NCBI GenBank assembly: GCA_015680685.1
Contig: MNCI01002172.1
Span: 35,389-99,388 of the forward strand
Origin: Gnetum montanum
Taxonomy: Eukaryota; Streptophyta; Gnetopsida; Gnetales; Gnetaceae
Length of the DNA stretch: 64,000 bases
Direction: 5' to 3'
In this document: piece by piece, positions 37,402-47,300 of the stretch
Position numbering within the stretch: position 1 is the stretch's first letter
Layout: each line of letters opens with the position of its first letter
Program-made: the position numbers and the translations under genes
The notes under the pieces: model-generated
Database searches by the model: none
What the model was told of the DNA's origin: nothing
Seen by the model: only the letters and a program-made list of their open reading frames with translations

Positions 37402-38181
37402 TGAACCATGATATCGTGTACGCGATATCACATCCACCATGCAATATGATGTCCTACCTCATCTTCTATTAATAAGAGGTGGTGCCCTTCATTCCCATAC
37501 ATTAGATTTAGACCCTTAGCCAAACTCTTGCAGTTTTTTCATTCCAGAGTTAGAATTATTTCTATGTGCCCACAGTAGGAGTCATAGAGTGAACGGATCT
37601 TTATTTGAGTCATTTGTACCTGAGCACAATTTTGTGTATGGCAATAAAGATGAACTTTATGATAAACCGTGCAGCATACAAATTAAAGCTAATTAGTAAT
37701 TAATTATTGTTTAATGCTTTCCTAGTTAATTAATATCTCTCTCAACCTTCAACCCCCTTAGTTAAATACACTCAGTACGACCGCTTCAAGCATGCGTGTA
37801 GCGCTTGGTAACCCAATAACGATTAGCGTTTAGTAATCCCAGCAACGTTGCACTAGTTCAGGATGTGTACAGTAAGTGGGAATGGATACTGGTGTTAGGA
37901 ACATTTCGAAACTAGCTAATGTAAGTTAGCCACTTAGTTCTCTCTCCCTCTCCTTTATTAGCAGAAGACATAAAAAATACAAAAGCTATAAAAATCATAT
38001 ACCTAAAGCTTACTTAACCATACAACCATGATAATACAAGTAAGTTTGGGAAGACAATGATTGATTAACCCTGAGTGTTTCATTAAGGCGCATAAGCACT
38101 TGGTCCTTGGAGTTCGACCGAATCGTGCATGAAACGCTCATATTCGTGTGGTTGAGTGTAGGGGTACCTCGCCACTCATCA
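37402..38181 (+). repeat. 5' LTR of element C
   Basis: The inner end is exact: ACTCATCA at 38174-38181, followed by the PBS. The outer edge is taken near 'tgaaccatgatatc' and may be off by some tens of bases. The near-palindrome GATATCGTGTACGCGATATC is at 37410-37429, a decayed TATA-like 'tattaataa' near 37467, and the 'gcatgcgtgtagcgcttggtaaccc' core near 37790-37815. It drives transcription to the right. Confidence 0.8.
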
Positions 38182-38182
38182 T

Positions 38183-38200
38183 TGGCACCATTGTCAGGGA
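38183..38200 (+). other. Primer-binding site of element C (tRNA-Asp type)
   Basis: TGGCACCATTGTCAGGGA, one base after the LTR. It matches 14 of 18 positions of TGGCGCCGTTGCCGGGGA; all four differences are C-to-T or G-to-A, in CG or CCG context. Confidence 0.85.
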
Positions 38201-38325
38201 CTTAGTTGTTTGTGCATTGCGTAGAACATAGGAAATCATTCATATCATTACAAAGTTAGAACAAACCCTTAGGGTTAATCAAAGAAATACGAGACAATAG
38301 TACATTGCACACCGAACAAGACAAG

Positions 38326-40718
38326 ATGTCTTCTTCTTCGCATAAGAGCACTTCACCGCCTAGGACTAACGCAAGAGGTAGTCAGTGGCATAATGCACAT
38401 AACCATGATCTACCAATTCCTCAGTAGTTTCGTGTGCTATATACTCATCCCAATGAGTATGTGCCAGATTTCACCTTTATTCTCCACCAACACGAACAAC
38501 TACATTGGAGAGACTTAGAGCATAACATTGTGTTGCCTCCAAACCGATCAGTTCCCAACATGCTCCTTCGTGCTCTCACACAAATAAGCATGCTACTTTT
38601 ATACGCAGAATATGTTGCATGTGATCATGACTCAAGAGACTATCATCCCATAGAAGCGCAACGTCAAAGGGACTTGCAATAGGAGAGCTACCATACATCT
38701 TCGAAGGGTAAATGGCCACATGACACTCTGCACATTTTGAGAGAAATTGAGGATGGTGAACCTACCTCAATAGGTTCCCCATGAAACAATGTTCCTCCTC
38801 CTGACATTGGTCAGGAGGTGGTGTATCAGAACCTCCACTCCACTATTCACAACCCAGGTTCTGATACCACGAACATGAAGTCTTCAATGAAGGAACATGA
38901 ACACACGATAAGGGCAAATGTTCTGATCGTAATCACGATCTAGGCCATGACCATCAAAGAGAAGGTAGAAAACACCGTCATGGTGATGGTTCTCTTTCTT
39001 CTTCACCTTCATCGTCATCTTCATCCTCTCCTTCAGTTTTCAGATGCAATCATAGGGAAACCAATCATGAGGATAAGGGAAAACAAAGTGAAAGTCATCA
39101 ATGAGACAATCAAGAATGAGGATGAGGGCACTCTAAATAATCAAGGCATAGAAGAAGGGAGAGTAGGGATCCGTGTAGACACCATCGACTCTATGAACGA
39201 GACGATCATGAAGAACCCCTACTCGCAACTAGAAGAATGCTAGATATAATGGAGGCCGTAAGAGTTCCAACAAGACACCAAAAGGATAGTAGGATCAAGA
39301 GGTTAGACATGAAAAACATCCCATGATTTGAAGGGGGATACAACGCTAATCCTCAAAATCATTTACAAGCATTCCACGATGCATGTGCTTTGTAAAACAT
39401 AGAAAACGAATGGCAAAAACTAAAGTTGTTCCCAAGGACACTAGTGAAAGAAACTGAAAGCTGGTATTGGTTCTTAGAACTAGAATCCATCTGGAGGTGG
39501 AGTACAATGTTAAAACTCTTCAATGATAAGTACCAAACGTACTCCTGAGTGTCTAACCTACAGAAGCAAATCCAAGGATGGAAGCAAGGAAATCATGAAC
39601 CCTTGGATGTTTCCGTGGGCCGCTATTATGCACTGTTACATCGTTGCCCTAGCCATGGTTATTCATATCAGGATCAACTACGCCATCTCATGGATGAACT
39701 TAGACATGAAACAAGAAGAACCCTTGGGACGTATGCCCAAGGAATGTTATTGAAGCTTAGGTCTCATCAAATTCATAAATTTCTAGAGAAAGTTGCCAAA
39801 GAAGAAGGTGAGCTACGAAAGAGAGAAAGTGCAGGAGAATACAACTGAGATCCTTCCCTCCGAAAAAGGGGAGTGAGATTTTGTGAGGAGGAAGAAGAGT
39901 CACCACTTGAAGAGATGGTGAATAGGAAAAATTTTCCTCTCCAAAAGTTAACATCAAAAGTATCGGCAAAGGTAGACCAAATGTGGGACTCCCTGGATAG
40001 TAGGTTTAAAACTGTTCTTAAAATTGTAGAGTCTAGGGAGCGACGTAGTGACCACGATAAAAAGAAAAAGAGAGAAGTGGAAAATCCATGTAACAAGGGT
40101 AAGGGAAAAATGGCCATCATAGAAGAGGTTGTGGATTCAGACACGAACAATGATCATGGATGCGAGATATGCCAATACGACCATCCTAAGGGATGTTGTC
40201 TGGTGATCTCACATCTACAAGAGTCTAGGGTGTATGCACTCAACCCACGACTAAATAAATGGCAAACACCCCGACAGTTACCTTATCCCCAAAGTAACCC
40301 AAGGAAATTCCACCAACCTTCAACATATTATCCAAGTGGAACTCCACCACAACCCATTGAGCAACATCAATAGTGGCAATACCCACAGTCATGGGGGATG
40401 CCCTCACCAAGGCAACAATAGCCATACCAGCAACCTGACCCATATGGCTACTACGTGCAGCATCCAATCTCTCCATGTGAATTTGTTGGTCATGTTACAC
40501 CACAACATCACTACCAAGCCCATGAGTATTATAGAACTCCTTCTCCTAGGAGAGATAACCCATAAATATACCATCCTTCAAATCCATCCGCAGCTCTCAC
40601 ACCAATAGCTCCATTACCACCCACTCCAATACTGCAAGGGGAACTCCCTACTCAATCGTAACAACGCAATGCCACAAGGGCTGTAAATCCTCAACCCACT
40701 ATTGGTTCTGACAACCAT
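38326..40718 (+). pseudogene. Element C: gag
   Basis: Structural protein remnant. The ATG at 38326 (MSSSSHKSTSPPR) follows the PBS by 125 nt, the same spacing and sequence as in A. An in-frame stop falls after about 34 codons, then 38434-38682 is open with HNIVLPPNRSVPNMLL. The Ser/His/Asp-rich tract is read in shifted frames at 38880-39240. The capsid-like part 39549-39848 contains TRRTLGTYAQGML, and 39873-40373 is open for 166 codons and holds the zinc knuckle CEICQYDHPKGCC near 40161-40199 (C-X2-C-X3-H-X3-C). A Gln/Tyr/Pro-rich spacer leads into protease. It is among the best-preserved gags in the window but has at least four frame breaks. Confidence 0.8.
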
Positions 40719-41957
40719 ATGAAGAAAAGACCTTTCTTTAGAACCAACAGTCCAATCAAGCCCTTACAACCACAAGCGGTTAAACCTCTGAATCCCTCCC
40801 CATCAAATAAAGCTTCAGAGTTCCCTTCAAACCAAACACCAAGCTCAACGTATATGGTCATGTTAACACATGTCGTTATTGACTGGATCAAGGCTGGCCA
40901 CCTTCCCAAGAAATTCTCTGATCCTAGAAGCCCTCTAATCTATCTCCAAATCACTGGGAATGAGCCATGCAAAGCTCTTCTGGATTCAAGTTCTGGAGTC
41001 AACTTAATATCGTAAGAAATGTACAAAGCCTGGAACCTACCTCCATTGAAGAAGAGCAATATTCACCTAGAGCTAGTAGACTAGTCCATCACTATTCCCT
41101 TGGGACTGGTGGAGGACATCATCACCACTGTGTGTGGGTGGTCGTACCCAGCTGATTTCCTAGTGATACAAGTGAATAACGGTAAAAGTGACTTCTCAAT
41201 CATAATGGGAAGGGCATGGCTAAGTACTATAGATGCATGCCTAGGAATCCGCAATCTTTCCCTGGAAATATCTAAGGAGAACACTTTTGGAAAGATCGAG
41301 AAGAAGAAGGTTCTATGCATCGCATACAGTGATACATGGTGAAATTGTGTGCAGAGATCACGGGTTGTGCAAAGTTTAGCATTGCCTACATGCAACCGAT
41401 GTGCACAAGACATTAACATACAAAAGTTCTTGTATGCAGAAGCCACACGACAAGAAGACACCCAGTGGCTAATAGCTGATCAAGAGAGCAACTCACTCAT
41501 GTGCATGGAACTAACTAAGGAAATAACGTTTTCTTACATTGAAAGCATAGATGCATTAGAGCAAGTCCGCTGCCAACTTCTAAGCCTTAACCTTGAAAAC
41601 ATCAACTGGGGGAAGTTGGAAATTCCTAAAAAATTCAAACAAGAGCCCCTAGAATTAAAACCATTGCCCACTGGTCTAGAATATATGATCCTTGAAAATG
41701 AAAAATCGGTAATCATCAATGCAAGACCTGCTTCCAAACAAAAAGGAAGACTACTGAAAGTAATAAACAAGTGGTCAAAAGCCTTTGCCTGGTCATATCC
41801 CAAATTAATTGGAATAGATCCAAGGATATGCCAGTATAGGATTTACACTAACCCCTCCATGAAACCTCAAAAACAATCGCAGAGGCGATTGAACCCAAAA
41901 TTGAAGCAAGTAGTAAAAGAAGAAATAGAATAGCTTCTTAAGGTAGGCATCCGCCAT
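40719..41957 (+). pseudogene. Element C: protease and linker to RT, cut at RT start
   Basis: The protease N-part is open at 40719-41015. Its active site reads LLDSSS, so the Gly of D-S/T-G has become Ser. A TAA at 41013-41015 and a TAG at 41081-41083 interrupt before the C-part 41100-41342 (DFSIIMGRAWLSTIDACLG). The linker 41349-41933 is open for 194 codons and includes KLEIPKKFKQEPLELKPLPTG and AFAWSYPKLIGIDPRICQYRIY, typical of Ty3/gypsy elements ahead of RT. After a TAG (41931-41933) only LLKVGI of RT remains before sequence of family J begins at about 41957. Confidence 0.8.
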
Positions 41958-44154
41958 AATAGAAGCCATGTTGCCAAGGACAAATCGAGGCATCCTGAGA
42001 TATTTTATTTATGAGGAAATCATTAGCAAGCAGGGAGGAGGATCCAGCCAACACTCAACAGGGTTGAGGCATTTAGCTTGGATCTGGGACATGCCAAAAT
42101 TTAACTGCTATCACCCATACAACAAATTGTTTCTTGCACATGACATGGCGATGTACTTTCAGAATAGACATGGGACTATCTATTGTGCTGGTGGGTGAGT
42201 TTTGCATCTTTTCTTTGCTTTTTTGTGCAACACTGGCCATAATGGCCAAAGGCGTAACGGTGTATTATTTATCACTAGGTTTTACATTGATGATGACAGG
42301 GTTCACGACCAACCAGGTCTGCTGGCTATAGTGCAACTAGCCTTACGGGAGTTTGCTTCTACCAAGAACCTACAGGTAGGTCTGATTCGCCAGTGTGGGG
42401 GAGAATACCGTACCTATCTACGCACACTCTGCATTCTCTACAATCAGTGTTGGGAGAAGGGTTGGCTAGATAAGGAGTGGAAAGAACCCTTTAAACAGAT
42501 CACAGTTGAAGAGGTTTTGATTGAACTCCCATTGTTCCTGTTACCGTATAGACCTAGTGGGTCAAAATGCATGCGCCGCATGCTCAAGTGTTTTCTTAAT
42601 CTTTGCATTATCTACAGTGTAATGCTAAGTGCATTTGTGAAAGTTGTTGCAGGGGCAAAGAAGCCTCATGAGGTGATGGTGGTAACCACTGAGAGGCAGA
42701 GGGCAAACATATACTTCAAATACGGTGAAGTAGTGATGAGCCAAAGCAGGTTAGAAAAAGGGGCCCCAGAATCCTTGCTTGAGAAAGTTCGAAAGGTGGT
42801 TCTTATGGATCTTTCATGGCTCTAAATCTGAGTGTCTCTGCTGCCGAGATGCTTTCCTTGGTTAACTCTTTCTCTAGGAAGGTGAGCCATTTTCGCACAT
42901 ACGTGTGGGACGTGCGAGTGGCCATTGAAATCAATGACTAGCTATTTGAGGATCTATTTGGCATCCTTGCCGATGGCGCCTCTGTAGTGTCAAAGGGCAA
43001 GCAGGAGTTGACTCTTCAAAAGCAGCATATCGAGGAGTGGTTGAGGCTTACCAAGGAGCGAAAAGGGTTCCCCATGGAAGATCTTAAGGACAACCTTGCC
43101 ATGGGGATTTACCTAGTCTTTCGTGCCAGTGCATTCCCTCAACTACTCACCCAAGGAAAGGTCTTAGGGCTTAAGCAGGCTTGGGTAATGCGGGAGGTTA
43201 TGGAAGAAGGGGCCTGTTACAACTGGGCCAATTTCCTATGTAGTGGCTTGCAGGCTAAGATTTTGGGGCTCCATGAGTAAACGAAGTCCCGCTTTAACAT
43301 ACACTATGCCTTCTACATAGGTTGTTTGAAGTGCTTCGTGGAGTTCCTGGTGGTCAAGGAGGATGGAGTTTGGTCCATGCGAGATTATGACCAGATTCCC
43401 AAGCCATGGATTCGATAGGTCCTCTAGATCATGCGAGCCCAGGATCCCCCAGAAATGGTCAGGGAGTCGTTGTCTGTAATGACTAAAAATCAGGCGGTTT
43501 GCAATGTTCATGGCTAAGACAGCATAGGAGAGATGCCCTCTATCATAACTGATAGCGTGACATGGGGTGAACATCTCATAGCTGAGACTATGCCCAAAGA
43601 GTTGTGAAGGAAGAGACCTCCCCCAGCTAGGGAAACCCCTCACAAAGAGGAGGGACGAAGACTATGGCTCAAGATGCAGAGGATGCAACCCCCCATTGAT
43701 AAGCATTTTCTTGTAATGCTTACTTTGCTATAGTTTGCTACGCTAGGTAGTGCTGCATAGCATAGCATCTGTTTTGAATTAGCTTGTTTTGAATCGATGC
43801 AAACATGCCTTTTTTTCTTAGTAAAGGAAGAAGAAGATGAAGAAGAAGGTGATGAGGAAGTGTCGGCCCTTAGGATGGGGGCGACAAATAAAGACACGGA
43901 GGTCCTAGTCTTGGAGGAAAGGGCCCTGGTCAAGAATAAGGGAGCTCCTATCTCTAGGGCAGGGGCTCTCTTCATTAGGGAGCCTCTTACTACTGATGAA
44001 GAGGCACCTCCCTTGAATAAAAAATATGTTGGTCTCCTAAAATGAAAGGCACCAGTGCATGAGAAAGGGACTGGAATGGACTTGGAAGGGCCCTCCATCG
44101 AGGCTACCATGATCATCTTGCCTCAGCAAGAAGAAAGATCGCAGTCGGGCACTG
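41958..44154 (+). pseudogene. J1: unrecognised multi-exon gene, 5' exons
   Basis: I do not recognise the protein. The open parts are 42202-42825 (207 codons; FYIDDDRVHDQPGLLAIVQL, then a Gly/Tyr/Leu-rich segment), 42987-43280 (97 codons; MAIYLVFRASAFPQL-like core, QAWVMREVMEEGACYNWANF) and 43797-44045 (Glu-rich linker). The last frame is joined to its neighbours only with stops or frameshifts, or across unseen introns ('gttgcaggggcaaag' near 42648 could be an acceptor). The second copy J2 is co-linear (56045-57461), which shows that the order is real. No transposase, kinase or reverse transcriptase motif is apparent. The left edge abuts the RT of element C, so the 5' end is probably missing. 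Confidence 0.5.
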
Positions 44155-44225
44155 GTGAGTTGGCAAGATGTGTACCTTATCATAGTCCATTTTTGCCATT
44201 GCTGACATGCTTAATCATGTAACAG
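44155..44225 (+). other. J1 intron a
   Basis: Donor GTGAGT at 44155 after 'gggcact g', acceptor 'tcatgtaacag' ending at 44225. It is 71 bp, which is short for a plant intron. The equivalent J2 intron ends at 57900 ('tgtattatag'). Confidence 0.5.
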
Positions 44226-45517
44226 GTGCTACTACTAATGTCGTAGGACCCCCTCTGATTCGTGTAGAGTCATGGATTGAGATCCTTGACAAGTTTACAT
44301 TCATGCAAGGACTTGTTGATGACATGATCAGATGCTTTCATTAGGTGGACCCTAGCGTAGGTAAGTGGCATTATTAAGTGCTCCTATGTTGTTTTGCTAA
44401 AAAAATTTGAGCTTGCTGATTTTGCTATGCTAACACGATTGCTACGCTCTTCATGTTGACACAGCCTCTCAGCTCAAATGGAACTCGGCTCGACCCATGA
44501 AAGTTGGCATTATGCCTACACTCTTACTTGACATGATCTAGGTGCCTCATCTCTTGTTCAACAAGGCTCACAAATGCATCTTGCACTTGGCACACTCTCT
44601 ATGGGAATGTAGGCACGTCAATGAGGACCTATGGAAATGGGCCCACAAGGTTGAGTAGAGAGAGGCCAACCTAGTCACCGAGGTGATGAAACTCAGGTCG
44701 AGGATCAACTTTTTGATAAACCATAACCCTAACGTTGTCGATTATAAGAGGGCTGTAGATGACTACCCTAGGTTTTGAACTATTGTTCACCAGAACGTTG
44801 AATCCATCGGCGAGATAGTCAAACAACAAATGCATATGGACTTGCTAGCCTAGAAGTTTCAAGATATGAAAGATATCAGCGTCAAAGTCTTCGAATGGGG
44901 GTGAACACAGAGAAACCATAAACATGCATACAAGCTGGAGAACGACACCCATCGAACACTGTACAAAGATGGTGCTTTGGAGGCATTTATGTATGAAGCA
45001 TTCATGAATGCCATCGATGCTTCTGAGGCCTACACTAAGTTCAAAGAGTAGGTGAAGGTCACGAAATCTCCTGACTTGAAGGTGGATCTTCCTACAGGAG
45101 AGACCGCAACCGCCTCTCTTTCCTTGGAACCTCTGAAATGGATGACCGTGGAAACGGAGAAAGCTGCTGCTGCAAATGTTGAACCTAGTGATACGCGTTG
45201 TATGCACATTACGATAGAGGAGATTTGTCGTCTCCTCAGGCTTGTTCTAGACCAAATATCCCTTGAGACCGATGCAGGCTCCTCTCAGGTTAGTCGCTTT
45301 AATGGGTAGATGCTCATGCTATGTTATAGCTTGTGTTTGTTGCAGTTATTGCCCTAGCTGACTACTTCATTCTTGCGATGCAGGCTCTAGATGAGGGTGT
45401 GAGACTCGTGGAGGGAGGAAATGAAGAACTGGCAAAAGGCAATGTAGGGGCGAATGATGCACAAGTAGATGAAGTAGAGGCAAGCAGCGAAGGTGATGCT
45501 AACGGAGACATCCCATG
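44226..45517 (+). pseudogene. J1: 3' exons
   Basis: The first exon (44226-44360) encodes ESWIEILDKFTFMQGLVDDMI and ends ..VDPSVG at a phase-1 donor GTAAGT (44361). The intron ends at 44464 ('ttgacacag'). Its J2 counterpart encodes LDKFSFMEGFVEDMV and ends ..VDLELG at a phase-1 donor at 58039. Further exons include 45052-45309 (VDLPTGETATASLSLEPLK, then EEICRLLRLVLDQISLETDAG) and, after a 'gtttgttgcag' acceptor near 45344, 45345-45518, a Glu/Asn/Ala-rich end with a stop at 45516-45518. At least one in-frame stop (44343-44345) is present. Function unknown. Confidence 0.5.
44361..44464 (+). other. J1 intron b, position conserved in J2
   Basis: GTAAGT...GACACAG, 104 bp, phase 1 after a Gly codon split as g|gt. 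The J2 intron at 58039-58133 is at the same codon and phase. It contains 'gctatgctaacacgattgctacgctc', a word style also found in the K LTR. Confidence 0.6.
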
Positions 45518-45644
45518 ATAGCATAGGAATTTCTTTTTTTTTGTTTGAAAATTTTGCAAACATTGCCAATAGGTGAAAATTTTGAATGAAATAAAAAAAA
45601 ATTCAGAAAAGAAATCGATTTTATGTTAACTTGTGTACTATGTA

Positions 45645-46060
45645 AAGTTTTCGTGCTCTCGTATGCTAGTTTTAGGCCATCTTGGGCCATTGTGCAACAT
45701 GTCAAAGTGAAAGGCAACAATGCTAGATTTAGGCCATTTCAGGCCACTACCAAAAGAGATAGTTTGTTAACAAAGAAACAAAGAGATGACGCTAGTTTTA
45801 GGCCATTTTCGGCTATTAGCGTAGCATGCTAGAAAAATGGCATGTTAATAAAGCAGAAATAAACGATGCTAGTTTTAGACCATTTTGGGCCATTGTGTAA
45901 CATGCCAACAGGATAAAGAGAGAAGAAAAAATGCTAGTTTTAGGCCATTCTAGGCCATTGCCAAAAGAGATAATATGTTAACGAAGCAAAAATGGTGATG
46001 ATAGTTTTAGGCCATTTCGGGTCGTTAGCGTAGCATGCCAGAAGGATGGCATACTAACAA
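45645..46060 (+). repeat. Degenerate tandem repeat, 'ctagttttaggccatttyggccatt' units
   Basis: Five units of a roughly 25-bp core alternate with A-rich spacers: near 45664, 45722, 45791, 45869, 45931 and a sixth near 45999. Odd and even spacers differ ('ccaaaagagatagtttgttaacaaag' against 'gcgtagcatgccagaaggatggcat'), suggesting a higher-order unit of about 200 bp. The array lies just downstream of the last J1 exon. A faint relative ('ttttgggccttagtaggcc') occurs at 53690-53740 upstream of J2. Confidence 0.75.
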
Positions 46061-46099
46061 GGCAAGGAAACGGAAAATGTACAATGGATGGAAACTTGG

Positions 46100-47300
46100 C
46101 AGGAAGTGATAGGGTTGCTACGTTGTGCGTAGCTGCTTCTTCACCTGTCGTGGGTTGATCGGAATGTAAGGCCAAGGTGTTTCGCCAAGGCACTTTTTCA
46201 CATCGTTGTCCTCCACTTGGAAGGGCAACTTGACCCATGCATTTTTGATTTGGGAGTCAGCTCACTAGGTCGATCCTTTCGTTGAATGATTAATGCATGC
46301 ATGAATAGGTGCTTCATTCTTAGAGGTCATAATCTCTGAGCCCTATTCCATGTTTACGTTGCTGATTGCTTGCATTGCCACTTCATCACCATGGATTACC
46401 ACCTCCCTACCTGCATATGGTAAGTGGATTTCCTAGTGTATACGCAAGGAGATAGCCCTAAGTTGTGCTAACCATGACCTTCCCAAGATTAGGTTAAACT
46501 CAGGCATTTCTTTGACTACGATGAATGTTGCATCTGTGGGGAACTTGTCCCCTACTACAAAGTTTATGTGAACTGTGCCTTTCACCAGAACACATGCCCC
46601 GTTGAAAGACCTCATACACGATGTCATCATTGGTTTGATCCGGTCGACCAATCCCAACTTATCCACAATAGGGAAGGAAATGATGTTTTGGTGGCCCAAT
46701 CATCAACATGTACCCTTCAGATCCAGTGTTGGCTGATCTGAATTGTGATGAAGAGAGGCATCGTAGTCACTTGACCCCCTTCGAGATCTTCCCTAATGGC
46801 ATTGTTATGAAAAATTAATTAGGGTGGCATGGGCTCTGCAGGTACAGAGGGAAGCATTACCAAGTGGATCGCTTCCTCTTCTACTGGCATGTTTTTGTTG
46901 ATCGGAATCACCATTAATATATGGACTAGAGCTTCTCGATGGGGTATAGATGTCATGATTAGGTCGTACAAGCTTGGTGTAGCATTTTTCTGCTTTAGAG
47001 CTTGCTTGACCTGGGTGAGGGCATCCAGAAAATCTTGGCTACCCCTTTATTTGATGCATTTTTCCTCTTCGATTGGTCATAGAAGATGAATCTCCTGAGG
47101 AGAGGTGACTTCAGATCTAGGTTCAAATCCTTGTTAGCTGGGTGGTACAAGCTACGTAATCGTGTCAACCTTCATCTTTGGTGACAAAGGTGTGGATGTG
47201 AGGGGCGAAGGCGTAGGCTTGGGGATACCCTTGACAGTACTTCCCTCTAACGTCTCGCTTGACTGGTGAGCTTCTTGCCTTGTGGGACGAGGAGGTTGTT
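46100..47300 (-). pseudogene. Element K: protease region, truncated
   Basis: The open part 46699-46433 (88 codons) includes RSFNGACVLVKGTVHINFVV and EMPEFNLILGRSWLAQLRAIS. The latter is the conserved end of the retropepsin domain in Tat-like Ty3/gypsy elements. The active-site D-S/N-G would lie upstream (46720-46850), but I could not read it with confidence. From 46430 down to about 46070 the sequence decays and meets the tandem repeat behind J1. RT, RNase H and integrase of K are absent here. This lineage is distinct from A-C and H, as the protease and gag are not similar to theirs. Confidence 0.65.

Noticed and set aside
42202-42825. 207-codon frame considered as an active transposase or host enzyme
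   Set aside because: No catalytic motif was recognisable and flanking exons carry stops; kept only as an unrecognised, decayed family.
43640-44116. 158-codon minus-strand frame opposite J1
   Set aside because: Opposes the acidic J1 segment 43797-44045; it is Ser-rich because the other strand is Glu-rich. The J2 copy does not keep it.
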